From contig CM059584.1 in assembly GCA_030407085.1 (NCBI GenBank), positions 63,751,501-63,815,500 on the forward strand: a DNA stretch of 64,000 nucleotides, given 5' to 3'. This document shows positions 42,116-54,800 of the stretch, piece after piece. The stretch is from Trichopria drosophilae. Lineage: Eukaryota; Arthropoda; Insecta; Hymenoptera; Diapriidae. Positions within the stretch are counted from its first letter, which is position 1; each line of letters begins with the position of its first letter. The notes under the pieces are model-generated. The model did no database searches. It was not told where the DNA came from and was given only the letters and a program-made list of their open reading frames with translations. Made by a program: the position numbers and the translations under genes.

Positions 42116-45100
42116 CTGGATTCAAACGCCGCGCCTTGTATAAGCATATTACGGAATTTGTGAAGAATTTGTGTTATTTCACGAAACAAAACACGTGAAA
42201 AATTCAAATTTTCGCATAAACCATTCGCAAATATATTTATTGAAATAATTATAAAGAAACAAATATAAAATTTGAAAGGAATGTATTTTATATAAACTAA
42301 CGAAATACGCGATTCGAATTTTCCGGTGTTAAATTCAATTCACAACATATGAATTAGGTGTAAATCAATTAATATTAATACAACTTAACTTAAATTAATA
42401 GATCTATTAAGTTATTGTAAATAATTTCATATGCCATCGAAAACATGAGATGCCCAAAATCTGTAGGCCATTTGAAATAGATTCTTGGTGAATAAAGTAT
42501 TATTTTCTTTATAATTATTTGAGGAAATTTAGGTGGAATTGATTTATTCGAAGACTCGAGTATTTCACGCGTATTATTTCATAAAATAGCATATAATTAC
42601 TTCGTTCGTTTCGGAGATTCATATTGAATTTTTTTTTGTGAACTTTAATCAGTAAACTGACTTGTAAAATAAATTATATGTTCTGTACATCTAGATAGCG
42701 GAGTATGGTAAGGTTAATTCATTTTTCACAATGCATCAGGTTAACTATTTTGCGAATATTTTTTATTAATATTTAATATATTCTCAATGTGCTTATATAC
42801 ATATTGAGAATATATTACAAGATGACTTATCAAAATATATTATTGCAACGTAAAAGTATTGATTCGCGATAATATCGGTGCTTGTATCGATAAGTATTGC
42901 AAACGTAGTTAACTTTAATATTTCGATTAATTTTTCCGATATTTTCCTGGCAATTAAGTTTTTTATAATTTTTATTAGTATTATATTATATATATATATA
43001 TGAATCGAAATACTTAAAATATAAAAACATTTTATCTAGAAGACGATTTAAATAATTATATGTGAAACAAATTATTTTTATTTCTCAAATTTCTAGACGT
43101 TTGTATATATACTGTATAATATGAGTAAACGTAAAGAAATATTAAATGTTAATAAAGTCGATGTAAAGATATTTTTATCTGTATGTGTAAAAAATATTAA
43201 TTTAAACATTATTTTTATAAGTCGTTCTGCATACCATAGCTTTACAATATAAAATTTGCAATCTGAATCTCTGAGATGAAATAATATTTACGTTTAATTG
43301 CGTTTTAATGAAATAAAACATGGAAACTTTCGAGTTTTCCAATAAATCACTAATTCCACGAATTAATTATGAAGAAAAAAATACTTCATCCACCAAGAAT
43401 CTATTTCAAATGGCTTATAGATTTATTAATTTAAGTTAAGTTGCATTAATATTAATTGATTTATACCTAATTCATACGCTATGAATTGAATTTAACACCG
43501 GAAAATTCGAATCGCGTATTTCGTTACTTCATATCCTGAATGGAAAAGGGCAGAACAAAAATTTATTACAATAAAACGCAACTCTAACTCAAAATATGGT
43601 TCCCACGAGGGATGCCATTTGTAACTCTAAAATTCGGATGGGAAAAATGGGGTTATATAAGAATTTCAACTACAGAATCTACGCAATCAAAACTCAATAT
43701 ATTTCTCAAAATAAAGGGGATGGTATATTAATTTGGGGCGCGATAAACGGACGGCAGAAATACGCAAAGGGCGGCGGAAACAGCAAAGGGGCGAGTTCGC
43801 AAATCACGCAAAGGAAAAATTGCTTCTGAAATGACCGGAAACCGCGAAGAGGTACAAAAAGGATCGGGGCTGCGGTACTTACGGGAGATGAATTGTCCAA
43901 AACTTTATGGTCCACAGGGCTTCACCACCTGGAACCCTCACACACACTATTTAGGGGCTACACGCAACGAGAAAAAGGGGATGCGCAAAACAATGGTTAA
44001 TACAATTTTTGGGGAACCGCACTTTGGAAAAATCGCTCGGAAACTTCTATGGAGATCGGAAATGTTCTACAGGTATACCGCACGCTTGTATATCGCCGGA
44101 CGGAATGTGTCGAGGCTCTCGACGAAATCCTCGAGGTTCGTGCCCACGGACACGGTGTTGCCAATTTTCCATCGGCGTAGAGCATCATGGGTAAGGTGGA
44201 TAAGGAAGGCAATATCAGACGGGCATGTTGCCGGAAAAGGACAGCGATACGGGGGGGGGGGGGGGGGGGTGACGTAACGCGACTTGTCGTCATAAGGAAC
44301 TAAGAAGGGGTAATTACATTCCCTAATAAGTAAGAAAGAGAGAGAGCATAGGGAAACTTCTCAGAGCGACGAAGAGGGACGGCGGATATTTCCGTGTCCT
44401 GGATAGAGACGGACGGGATATCGTCTCTTAATGTAAAAACTCCTGGTGGAGTGACGGCAGCCATCGAGTTATGGCAGTTCCCGTATGCCGTGCAGATTTG
44501 CCGAGCGACGACTGTCGACTCGGGTCCGAAAAGGTGGCGGCAACTCAAGTCGCCGAGCATGCATGGATGCATGTAAGAGAAGAGGGGGTGAGAATGAGGC
44601 GGACGCAGCGAAGCTGCATGAGTCCGACGGAGAAGAACGATTATTGGTGGGGTCTGCACAACACAGGCGAGCCAAGGGGAGGGAATCGGCGCGCGGGCGC
44701 GCGGCATGTAACGTCCATTTGACGTTCGAAATATTTGGACGGCTGGCGGATGCGTAGCCGTGGTGGGGAGAGGAAACAAACATCGGAATCGGACTCTCGC
44801 GTGTCGCGGCTGCGACGAAGTCGAGGCGATGCCGTTACATTGAAAGATCCAGCGGGGAGAAGGGGAAATGGTTCGTGTGTCGAGACGTGATGGACGTGTG
44901 CACGCACGATCGAACGAAACCAAGAAAGCGAACGGCTGTCGAATGCGTAGCCGGGGGGGGGGGGGGGAGAGAATGGAACGGGCACGCGTCGTGAAAACGA
45001 CGAACTATGGAGCGCCGAAGGGGCGACAGAGGGGGAAGGGACTCGTACATCGAGTGTGTGACGAAAATATTCGTGCAAAACAGATGCTTTTACGAGCAAT

Positions 45101-45628
45101 CGGTGATTCCGTTCATTTGCTCGAATTGCAATTGACGGATAGATAATGGAAAGTGGGAGGAAATAATGCAGGCAATATGTAAAGGAAAGCATAAGAATTG
45201 GGATAGTAAATTTGCAGATGATGCTCTAGCCTCAGGGTTTTTTATCCACGTGACCTTGGGTTTAGAAGAGGTCACTGATGTTGACACTGCGCGGCTTTAT
45301 TGGAATTTTCCAGTTGTCCGCGTCCTGGTAGGCTGGAATCTCTTCTGGACCTCTGGCCTGGTCACACTTAAAGACTAACTCGGAACTTTTTTATGACGGA
45401 CTTATAATTTAAAAAGGGTGGGGGTTAGATCAGTAACGTATTTCGTTACAATATAAAATGCATTCCTTTCAAATTTTATATTTGTTTCTTTATAATTATT
45501 TCAATAAATATATTTGCGAACGATTTATGCGATAATTTGAATTTTTCACGTGTTTTGTTTCGTGAAATAACATAAATTCTTCACAAATTCCGTAATATGC
45601 TTATACAAGGCGCGGCGTTTGAATCCAG
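42116..45628. mobile_element. large foldback element inserted in gypsy gag
   Basis: Ends CTGGATTCAAACGCCGCGCC (42116) and its complement (45609-45628). The left arm 42116-about 42510 matches, inverted, 43370-43527 plus 45450-45628: the right arm is interrupted by a 1.9-kb insertion. No transposase. The spacer has a 15-bp-stem hairpin at about 42773-42817 (AATATATTCTCAAT / ATTGAGAATATATT). Without the insertion it is about 1.6 kb. Confidence 0.85.
43515..45449. mobile_element. 1.9-kb insertion with 13-bp TSD, type unknown
   Basis: CGTATTTCGTTAC flanks it at 43515-43527 and 45437-45449, and the foldback arm is continuous across it. The interior (43528-45436) is GC-richer with poly(G) runs of 19 bp (44251-44269) and 15 bp (44953-44967). 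ORFs on both strands (e.g. 44300-44923 minus, 43831-44277 plus) have no recognisable domain. A 13-bp TSD suggests a LINE-driven insertion, but no poly(A) or RT is visible. Confidence 0.7.
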
Positions 45629-46660
45629 GCGTGTTCGAGGGTAAAGCACGTCAGTGGATACGAGAAGACGCCACTGCACTCCGATCAGCTAGAGGGTCAA
45701 ACGCGGTTTTGCGGAGGAAATAGACGACGAAATCTTTGTAAAGATCTACGAGAGATTCCAGGGCCGAGATGAGAAAATGTCGAACTTTGTCACCGAGATA
45801 AGGCCGCAATTTAAGAAAATGAGAAAGCCGCCTCCCGAGGAAGACCAAGTTAAGCGAGTGATCCGTAACTTAAGACCGGATTGCCGAAGACGCGATGGGT
45901 TAACGGCTACCGAAGGTACGGAGAATTGACAGCGGCCAGCGAGGATTACGAGAATACCGCTGGATGGGACAGCCGATACCGTAGTCAAGGAATGGCCAAA
46001 TTCAGAGACCAATGGCTAAGTCCCGCAGCGCCAAAGTAGCGGCAGGCGAAGTCGACAAAGCCTCCTTCAGACCACGAGTTCAGGTGAGAGTAGAGAGTCC
46101 CGGAAAAAAGAGAGACGGAAGAAGAGAAATAATAAGGTGAGGGACAAGGAAAAGATTGCTGCCGCATTATGTTCCAAAGACGTGAAGGATGAGGACCAAT
46201 CCTCATCATCTAGTGCAAACCCGAAATCAAACGAGTGCCGGATAGACAAACCGGCACGATATGAGCAGACGCGACGTCGGAACCCACCAACAACGGCAGA
46301 AGATATCAACCGACCCGTAGTACCGTCACCGGCGTGGAGTCGTGCGGACCCTCTGACCTCAGAGCTAAGGAGGGGGGAGCACTGTATCCTGCCAAGCCGA
46401 CGAACGAGTTGTACTTGCGGCGGGAGGGCCTATTTCCCGCGCGAGTTTCCGGTTCCCCGGCAATGTTACGGGTGCGGCAAAATCCGTACCATCAGGAGAG
46501 AATGTGACCGTTGTCGTGATACCGAGAGACAACGGCAGGAAAACGAGCTTCGCAGGTCCAATCCCAGGTCCTCCGTACCTGGCTCGGCAGCCTCAGATTC
46601 CACTTGGAGGACGAGACCACTAGCGACACTCTACGACGAGCCAAGGAAGAAGTACTGAGG
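45629..46660 (+). pseudogene. Ty3/gypsy gag C-terminal region and nucleocapsid
   Basis: Begins VFEGKARQWIREDATALRSA, the F..GKA..W motif of gypsy capsid. Then, in other frames, FQGRDEKMSNFVTEIRPQFK and KMRKPPPEEDQVKRVIRNLR. One CX2C-type knuckle follows (CYGCGKIRTIRREC, about 46465). Several frameshifts and stops; the foldback element removed the link to the N-terminus. Confidence 0.75.
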
Positions 46661-46797
46661 TTTACCTCCGCCAAGTGGCGTATTACAGACCAGAGTTCCA
46701 GAAGGAAGAAAGAAGACGAAGAAGCAGCCGCCGGAGGAGCTAAGCGGGATGGAACACACCGCCTAATTTGGTCGGCATCCTGGACAATATACGCTGA

Positions 46798-47345
46798 GCA
46801 AGGTTCGTTAGCAAGTTGGACCTTAGCCACGCCTATTTTCAGATACCGTTAAACCCCTCGAGTAGAGAAGTTACGGCCTTTGCAGTGGCCGGAAGAGGAC
46901 TCTTCCATTTCAAAAAGATGCCCCATGGACTGACAAGCGCACCCGCCACCTTTAAAAGGCTGATGGACTCGTTATTCGGACCAGAATTTGAGCCCATCGT
47001 GTTCGTTTATCTGGATGACATCATGATCGTGAACGAGGTCTACGAGGAACATATCATCTGGGTACGGAGAGAGTTGGAGATGCTCGTTAGAGCCGGTCTA
47101 CTGGTGAACCGCGATAAGTGTGAGTTCTGTTGCTCAAGTGCAGTCTACCTGGGATATCGAGTGGACAAGGAAGGAGTACGTCCAGATCCTGAGAAAATAG
47201 AGCCGGTATTAGAGTACCCTGCTCCGCGAACCCTCAAACAGGTTAGACGTTCCTTAGGTATGGTCGGCTGGTACGCCAGATTCATTCCAAATTTGGCCGA
47301 GAAGAGACTGCCACTGACCAAGCACAAGAAAAAAGACGCAAGTTT
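46798..47345 (+). pseudogene. Ty3/gypsy reverse transcriptase
   Basis: The frame reads KLDLSHAYFQIPL (the LDLxxAYxQIPL motif), FAVAGRGLFHFKKMPHGLTS, APATFKRLMDSLF, VFVYLDDIMI (YLDD active site), KCEFCCSSAVYLGYRVDKEG and ARFIPNLAEKRLPLT. This is a typical Ty3/gypsy palm and connection. The protease and RT fingers upstream are missing or scrambled, and a frameshift at about 47340 separates it from RNase H. Confidence 0.92.
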
Positions 47346-48010
47346 GGGAGTAGGGCGAGGAACAGGAAGAAGCATTCCAGGAGCTGAAGAAAGCATTGAC
47401 GGAGGCCCCGGTATTAGGACGTCCGGATTTCAAGAAGCCCTTCGTGTTGCAGACGGATGCGAGCGATTACGCACTTGGCGCCGTCTTAAGCCAAGCACAA
47501 GACGACGGAGAATATCCGATCGTCTACCTGAGCCGCACACTCACTGCCGCGGCGAAGAATTACGTCACGACGGAGAAGGAGTATCTGACAGCAGTTTGGG
47601 GTGTAAAGAAGCTTAGAGCTTATTTGGAAGGGTATGATTTCAAGGTCATTACGGACCGAGGCAGACTGCAGTGGCTCCGACACCTGAAAGATCACAGTGG
47701 TCGCTTGGCCAAGTGGGCACTTGAACTCCAAGGCTGGAACTTCACGGTCCAGCATCGTAAGGGTGCGTTACATCACGTTCCGAACGCCCTATCGAAACGA
47801 GTAGAGGATAAAGTAGGCGCCATGAGGGTAGCAGCTGAATCGGATACTTGGTACGATCGAAGACGAGTATTGGTGTTAAAATTTCCGGAGAGGTTTTCGG
47901 ACTGGAAAGTCGAGAAAGAGCGATTGTACCATCACCGTGCTGACCCATTCTTAGACCCAGCGACCGGAGGAGAAGATCAGTGGAAACTGGTCCTTTCGAA
48001 GAAGTTTCGC
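47346..48010 (+). pseudogene. Ty3/gypsy RNase H
   Basis: After the frameshift: TEAPVLGRPDFKKPFVLQTD, ASDYALGAVLSQ (first catalytic D in QTDASDYALGAVL), YLSRTLTAAAKNYVTTEKEY (catalytic E) and KVITDRGRLQWL (catalytic D). It ends HHVPNALSK, the usual N-x-x-A-D-x-L-S-R end with A-D altered to N-A. The frame is open to 48097. Confidence 0.92.
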
Positions 48011-48760
48011 GAGGAAGCGTTAAAGAACGCACACCAAGAGGCCCACGCCGCGCCGGACACTATGGAGTGGACAAGACGTATAGTCATCTGGTGCTGAAAT
48101 ATTACTGGCCGGGGTTGAAATACGACGTCCGCCAATTTGTGGATGAGTGCGAGGAATGTCAGCGCCAAAAGACCCCCCAAGCGGGACCGCCTAGGTTAAT
48201 GGGAGAACGGGTCGTTGAGAAGCCGTGGACCGTCGTATCAGGAGATATAATGAGACCTTTTCCGCCAAACCAAAGCCAAAATCGCTACGTGTTAGTCTTT
48301 ACCGACCTGTTTACCAGGTGGGTGGAGTTGAAACCACTACGGACGGCAGATGGCAAGTGCATAGCGAAGGCCTTCTAAGTTGACGGACAAAGGGAAGCAA
48401 ACTCTTATATGGACCGAGTATTGCAGGAGTTCGGAGTTCGAGCCACGACTACGCCGTCCTACCAACCGCAGGCGAACCCGCAGGCGTAGGACTAGCTAGC
48501 GTCAATGACGCTATTATAATAAAGATAGGCGCGATATACAGTACACGGAAGGCGATCTCGTGTTACGCCGCAATCACTTCTTGTCATCGGCCATCGATAA
48601 GTTTGCCGCAATATGAAGGGCCGTTTCGGATCGCGCGCGTTGTCTTACCGGTAGTTTACCAACGCGAAATGGATGGGAAGAGACCAAGTTGGAAGGTGGC
48701 TAAAGCGCGCATCTCCGATCTGAAACAATATCTAGCACCTAGATGGCGGTCCCAGACCCA
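48011..48760 (+). pseudogene. Ty3/gypsy integrase, internally deleted
   Basis: In two frames: H-x-x-x-H remnant, YSHLVLKYYWPGLKYDVRQF and VDECEECQRQK (HHCC zinc finger), then VSGDIMRPFPPNQSQNRYVL and FTDLFTRWVELKPL (catalytic D). TTPSYQPQANPQA follows, but the third acidic residue region is deleted near 48490-48530. The C-terminal part reads YTEGDLVLRRNHFLSS, YEGPFRIARVV and WKVAKARISDLKQYLAPRW. Inactive. Confidence 0.88.
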
Positions 48761-49017
48761 ATAAAAGAGAAGTTATTTGTTGTTCAGGTCGTCATGCTAG
48801 AGGGACCGAGAATAAAACCAACGTGGCCTTGTTGAAGAGGTTATTTGCCGTTTAGTAGATTGGGCAGATAAAAGACTGCATTCATAAGGCTTCGGGTATG
48901 TCTTAGGAGTCCCCAAGAATTGAAGACGAGGTGTAAGGAGGAAGGGTAAGGATGTGGGCGAAACGTAGGAGGCCACTATGGAGGCCATTTGTTTATCGCG
49001 ATGGAATTAGTTCCGGC

Positions 49018-49029
49018 TAAGGGGGGTGT
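49018..49029 (+). other. polypurine tract of the gypsy element
   Basis: TAAGGGGGGTGT directly precedes the TGTAAC start of the LTR, where plus-strand priming would occur. Confidence 0.6.
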
Positions 49030-50690
49030 TGTAACACGCTGGTTACAGTGCCCTCCATTGTGGCCGCCTAGTCGGTAGTTTTGAGACCGGTAACATGCAG
49101 ACAACCCGGACGATATGTTATCCGAAACCCGCCGTCGATAATTGTCGGTTCATTAAGGGGGAACATCTGAGTAACTGGAAAAAAAGCGGATTTTCTGGAA
49201 TTTTTTTTTGGCCAAATGTAAAAGCCAACCGAAAATTTGTAAAGTAAGTTTTATAATATTAGATGCGAAGTACAAAATAAATTTTTTTCGAATAAATCGA
49301 AAACAAAATGGCGGCTGTGCAGCATTTCTTCGTAGGCCCTTTTTTGTTGAAAGGGGTCCATGGCCGGACAGCTAACGTCCTTAATTTTTGATCTAGAACA
49401 AAAAATCAAGTTTGGTTAGTTTCTATACATTAACAGCTATCGACACACGTAGGATTTTTGCGATATATTGATTTTTTGCAAAATGGTGAGTGATTGAAAA
49501 AAAGTTAAAATTTTCACGAAATAAAACGTCACAAAATTGTTGATAAAAAAAAAACTAAGCAATATAAAAAAAAAATCCTACGTGTGTCGATAAATAAAGG
49601 TATTTTGAATATACTGTCAAAATTTCAGATCGATCAGTTAAGATTTGTTCGAGTTATGTGTCCGGCGGTCTCAAAAAAAGTGGTTTCGAGAAAAACGCGT
49701 TTAAAGTTTTAAGTACTGTAAAATCGTATAAAATTTTCATGTAGCTGTAATCTGCGATGCCTGCACCATACAATTGGCCTTCTACATCGATGTCCTCCTG
49801 TTGCTTCTCCTTCCGAGCAGCTTTTAAGTCGAGGCGGGCCTGTTTTGCTCCATCACTCAATGATCTGCTTTTTTGATGCGGTTCTGGTCACAAAAGGTGC
49901 CCGGGATATACCTGTGAGGCATCGCCGCAGAATGGAAAATTTCGACACTTAGACACTTTTGCCGGACTCTATCTTATGGTATGTTATTTTGAAGACCCTA
50001 AAGAATTTTTTAAGCGAAAAAAAAAAATTTCGATTTTTTCAAAATTTTACTCAGATGTCCCCCCTTAAGTTTAGGAACGGTCCATAGGGAAGAGCCGCGA
50101 CACCGTGATCACGGTTGTTTAATTAGTATTGTCTGGAGCGCGACCCCGCAGAGGACTTGTGGAAGAGAGCGGAGCGGGTAACTCCGTCCGTAAGGAAGAG
50201 GGAGGGGTCGAAGTGCCCGAACTCGAAGAGGAGCAATGCTTTTGAAAGATCCGCTTTTCTTAGTAGGTTTTGAGAATTGACGACCTCACGGACCCGATCG
50301 TTCGGCTGGTCTGTGCCTACGATTGCCTGATCGTGAAACGACTCGAGATACCCACCGTACTAGGGAGCTAGGGTGCGGTGTCAAGCCCCTACCGGCGGGC
50401 GGGTTCCACACGGGGGAGCGCTACGACGTGCCGTGTCCGTCCGGTAGTAACCGCAAAGAGGGGTGGCCTCCAGCGGGTCGTGGCAACATTAGAAAGGGTT
50501 CTCTGAACCAACAGAAGTCTCAAGGCAGGCAGCTTGTTTCTACTAATTTTGGTAGCTGACTCGTTGTAGATTTTTTCATTTGCACAACCAGCGGTGCTGG
50601 CTCTACACTCAAATTTGGCCCCAACCTCGTGGGAGGAGGCGCCCAAATGGCGGTAAGCTCTGGGCGCCATACAAATAACTACAATATGTC
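49030..50690 (+). repeat. 3' LTR of the gypsy element (interrupted; right end uncertain)
   Basis: Starts TGTAACACGCTGGTTACA, an 18-bp palindrome-like LTR head, right after the polypurine tract. A TTAA-flanked MITE interrupts it at 49157-50064. The sequence continues GC-rich (e.g. CACCGTGATCACGGTTG at 50101) to roughly 50690. The 5' LTR was not found, so the right boundary is a guess. Confidence 0.6.
49157..50064. mobile_element. 908-bp piggyBac-like MITE (TTAA)
   Basis: TTAA at 49153-49156 and 50065-50068 flanks GGGGGAACATCTGAGTAA and its complement TTACTCAGATGTCCCCCC. There is no transposase. A 68-codon minus-strand ORF (49654-49860) starting SDGAKQARLDLKAARKEK may be a captured or decayed fragment; not recognised. 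Confidence 0.82.
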
Positions 50691-50747
50691 TGGAGCGCGA
50701 GTGAGAGCAGACCGTTTTCTAGAGAGCATCTTCACGCGACGGTTACT

Positions 50748-51205
50748 TTTTTTAGTTTTTTGCGTTTATTTCGAAAACCACAAATCTGACGAAAAAATTT
50801 TTCAAACAAAAAATGTAGAGCATAAATGGGATACAAGGTGTAATACTTGCATCTCAGTTGTGGTTGCGTTCTGGGGGACTCCGCCCTCCTAACCCCATTT
50901 TTTAATACTAATCTAACCTCGAACCAACAAGTGTGGGCAATAACCGAACTCATGTGAATGTTGAATCTTTGTAATTTCTGCAATGGATAATGAATGTATT
51001 ACACTGCAGGATGAACAGGACAAGCTATGGCGATTATATCAGGTTTAGCCCTCATTGGCGGGGTTCACACATGATAATACGAAGAAAAGACATGCAACCT
51101 TTTTGTACAGGATTTCATGCTTTACATTTTTTGTTGGAAACATTTTTTTCGTCAGATTTGTAGTTTTCAAAATAAATGCAAAAAACTAAAAAAAAAATGC
51201 TATTT
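50748..51205. repeat. foldback element with ~80-bp arms
   Basis: TTTTTTTAGTTTTTTGCGTT...AATCTGACGAAAAAA (from about 50749) and its complement (51117-51200) pair with few mismatches. The spacer is about 285 bp. No TSD was identified. Confidence 0.8.
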
Positions 51206-51845
51206 TTATGGGTTCTTCGGGGGTTTCGCCATGATAAGCGCATTTTCGCCAATTTTCATCAGGATATTCGAGGTCAGCACATCAAAATACGTCAGAAAAC
51301 ATATGAGCGCTAAGGATTTGCGGACCGTCCTTTTCGGAAGTATATCCCAAATATCGAGTTTCCGTGTAAGATAACTATACGTCACTGAAAAGATGGTAAC
51401 CAAATATACGCTGATGTGTATACTACTGTACAATTGCAGTTATGGGTATTGCCGCAGTAAATGGTACAGCCATTTTCTATTGCAAAATATTGCCAAATTA
51501 TTAACAAAGTTGTTTTTCAATAATTGTGAATCATTTCTCATTTGCTGGGTTGTACATGTTATACCATTTTCACTTAATGATATCTCGTATATTTGTTTCC
51601 ATTAAACGAAACAGGATTTAAGGGATTGCAAATGAGATAGAGGTATAGGTGTTAATAACGACAGTTAATACTGTGTTCTCATAATCAATCATGTGTGTTC
51701 AATTTCTGATCCCTTGAATAATTTCTCGTTTACTGTGTTATAACTAAAATGTTATATAATTTTTGTCTTATTGTCGCATATCATTACTAACAATCGCATG
51801 TAAGTCATTATAGTTGCACATTAGTATTGTGAGCTTTAAGCAAAA
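51206..51845. other. upstream region of the multi-exon gene
   Basis: AT-rich, no ORF of interest. May include the promoter of the gene starting at 51846. Confidence 0.4.
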
Positions 51846-54800
51846 ATGTCAAATGGAGAACCGATGTTTTTAAATTACGAGGATTTGGGGATTGCTGAGG
51901 AATCAAATGCAAGTCATCCTCAATATTATGGTATACACATTTTTTCTGTTATGATTATTCTAACAAATTGATAATGTTTCTATTATGTGTATTGTAATTA
52001 ATTATAAAAAGCATTTTCAAAATTTCTTTTCCTTTTCTAGCCTTAAATACTGTTTTCTTTTCTATTTTGCTGTATGTTATTTTAATATTTAGAGTAGTGT
52101 CATGGTTTACATATTTGTTCATTTTATAAGGGTGTCCTATATTCACTACATTAAATTAAATTTTTACAAAATAAGAAAACAAAATAAAAAAGGTTAAGCT
52201 AAATAACTCGAAGTAACGTAGAATGGATTTCGATACAACCACAGATTTAGTATCGATCATTAAATGTCATTAAGTAAATTTAATTTATTATTTGACTGTT
52301 TTGCTATTTTTATGTAAATCAAATTTGTTTAAAGTTTAATGAGATTACTTCTATTTGATGGAAAATGCTCATGGCTGATTTCAGGTGTTACATGAATATG
52401 TCTTTTCATTGTAATAGAAATATAATGTTACTAATAAAAGTCTTTAAATTTATACACGATGCTGTGATAAGGAGACTTTCAATTATAAAATACATATAGT
52501 ATTCATATTATCAATTACGTATGAAGCACCGTTTCCTTTTTTGGAAAATATGTAAGCTTCATCTCATACTTACTCATTTGTAGTGAACTTGTCACCTATT
52601 TCACCTAAATGTCAAATTGTAAGCAAAGTCCATGACAGACATAATCAACGCGGTTTGTATTTTACACAACATACACTTTCTACAAATGCTTACAATCAGC
52701 CCCAAAATTATTCATTATTGAATGAAGTTTTAAAAAGAAAAAGAGTTGACGAATTTATGTTCGAAAAAAGAAATGTGGTGCAGCGGAATCATACGAATGT
52801 CCCTGAGCTTCTTCCTCGCAGTATTAATAGTCCGATACAAATCACGGATACACCTAATAACCCATTAACTGCAGCAAAAAATAGTGATCTACACACACAA
52901 AAAACGGAACAAAGTAAAGTAACTTTTTAACATTCGCCTGTTGATTGATGTGCAATAGGTCTATTTAATACGTGTAAAACTTCGAAATAACAGTACGTAG
53001 CATATTTTTTAATTTTAAGGCGTTCCTGCTGAACCTAATCGAAGAAACCTTGTATATCAAATATTAAAAAATAGTCATTTTCCTGGAAAGGTTATTTTTG
53101 CGGCATGTGAAATATACCAACGAGCGGGAAAGGACACCATACTTGATAAATACAGAATTAAAATTGCTAATATCATAATTAATTATGAAATGTCAACGAC
53201 ATCAGAGTAAGTTTCAAACTTTTCAAGTTTAAAAAGAATGTAATGTTTTTTCCCTGACTTTTGAAAAACATATATTCATCTGTGACTCGATTGACTGTCT
53301 TCAATGTCATTTTTTCTCTTGTTTATCGCTGTTCAGCATTATTGAATGCTTTCCATTAGAAAAAACTAATGCGATATGCTATTATTCGTCAAGTATAGAA
53401 AAGGTTAGCGCAAAAGGTTACCTGTATATGCGCTACATAAAAAATCGAAGCAGGGGGATCGATGTTCACATTATTGAAAAATGTCCTAATTGCAATTCGT
53501 CTGGTTCAAATGGTAAATGCAGCATTTTGTACAATGATTGTTTTTGACATCTTACATTGCGGATCTTACTCTACATCTATATCTAATCTATGTTTAGTAA
53601 TGTAAATAATTTTTTTCTTTATATAATTTTCTTCATTTCTTTTTTTTTTTTAGAGCAACAGTCGAATCTAATCCAGATATCCAACGTTTAAAGGATATTT
53701 CTGTAGTCGGCGATGAATCCATTAATACGTGGAAATCACTCCGAAATGTCAGACAAACGTTTTCTGCAAAATTAAGCATTGACGATATAGTAAAAAATTT
53801 TCCGATTTTAAAATCTTGCACCGGACATAGACTGGTAAGAAACCTTTTTCCGCTTCTCCAAAGTAATACTGATATTAAATATCATTCTTATTAAACATTA
53901 TCTTATGTTCTTTACTTTTATTTAATGTAATGAATGTAATAAAAATAATAAATGGTAATAATAATCAAGATTACAATGTTTATATAAGATGAATTACAAA
54001 TTTTTATGATAAAAAATTCCTTACTAAATATCATAACAGTATTATCAATGACGTTACATTTATACATTTTCAATTAACAGTTTACAGATGACTTCAATTC
54101 AATAAATAAGGAAAAAGAAAACACATTTAAACGCTTGGCCGAACGTGAGTCGAGACATTAATCAATTAGCGGGACTCAAGAAGGGCAATGAAATAAGACA
54201 AATTTGAAGGAGACAGGATATTCTGGTTAGAAAAATTCTTAGCATTATGATCGTAAAAGTTATTCTGTTATGAACTTACTTATTATTAATTTGTTGTTTA
54301 ATTACAGCACAAGAAACGGCAGGACTTTTACTTTTACTTTTGTGTTTCAACGGCTCAAAATTGCCAAATCGAAAATTAAAAAAAAAACGAAGGCGGAAAG
54401 TACTTTGTCGAATACTTAGCGGTAAATATCTTCATTTTATTATACCCTTTTTAGATAACATTTTGATATTTTCTCCTTTATTCATTGGGTCATATTTCTC
54501 ATGTTCTACATTCCTGTTGTCAAGTTCGTTGTATGTGGGTGACTTGTAAATAACTCATATTTTTACATATCTTTAATGATAAATAAATAACAGAAATATT
54601 TTTTGTGACAATTATATTAAAAAATATTTAACCCCTTCGCTGCGGCGAGAATTTCACAAAAAGTGTCGAAAATGCGGGAAAAAAAATTTGGTTAGATTTT
54701 ACTGTAACTTGGTGTATAGGGGTTTCTTGGGACGCCGATTACGAATTTGAAGTCAGATTTCGAAAATTTAAAATGGCGGATTCAATATTGCGGGCAAATT

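Noticed and set aside
44300..44923. 207-codon minus-strand ORF in the 1.9-kb insertion
   Set aside because: Low-information Pro/Ser/Arg-rich translation of GC-rich DNA. Overlapping ORFs are equally open on the other strand.
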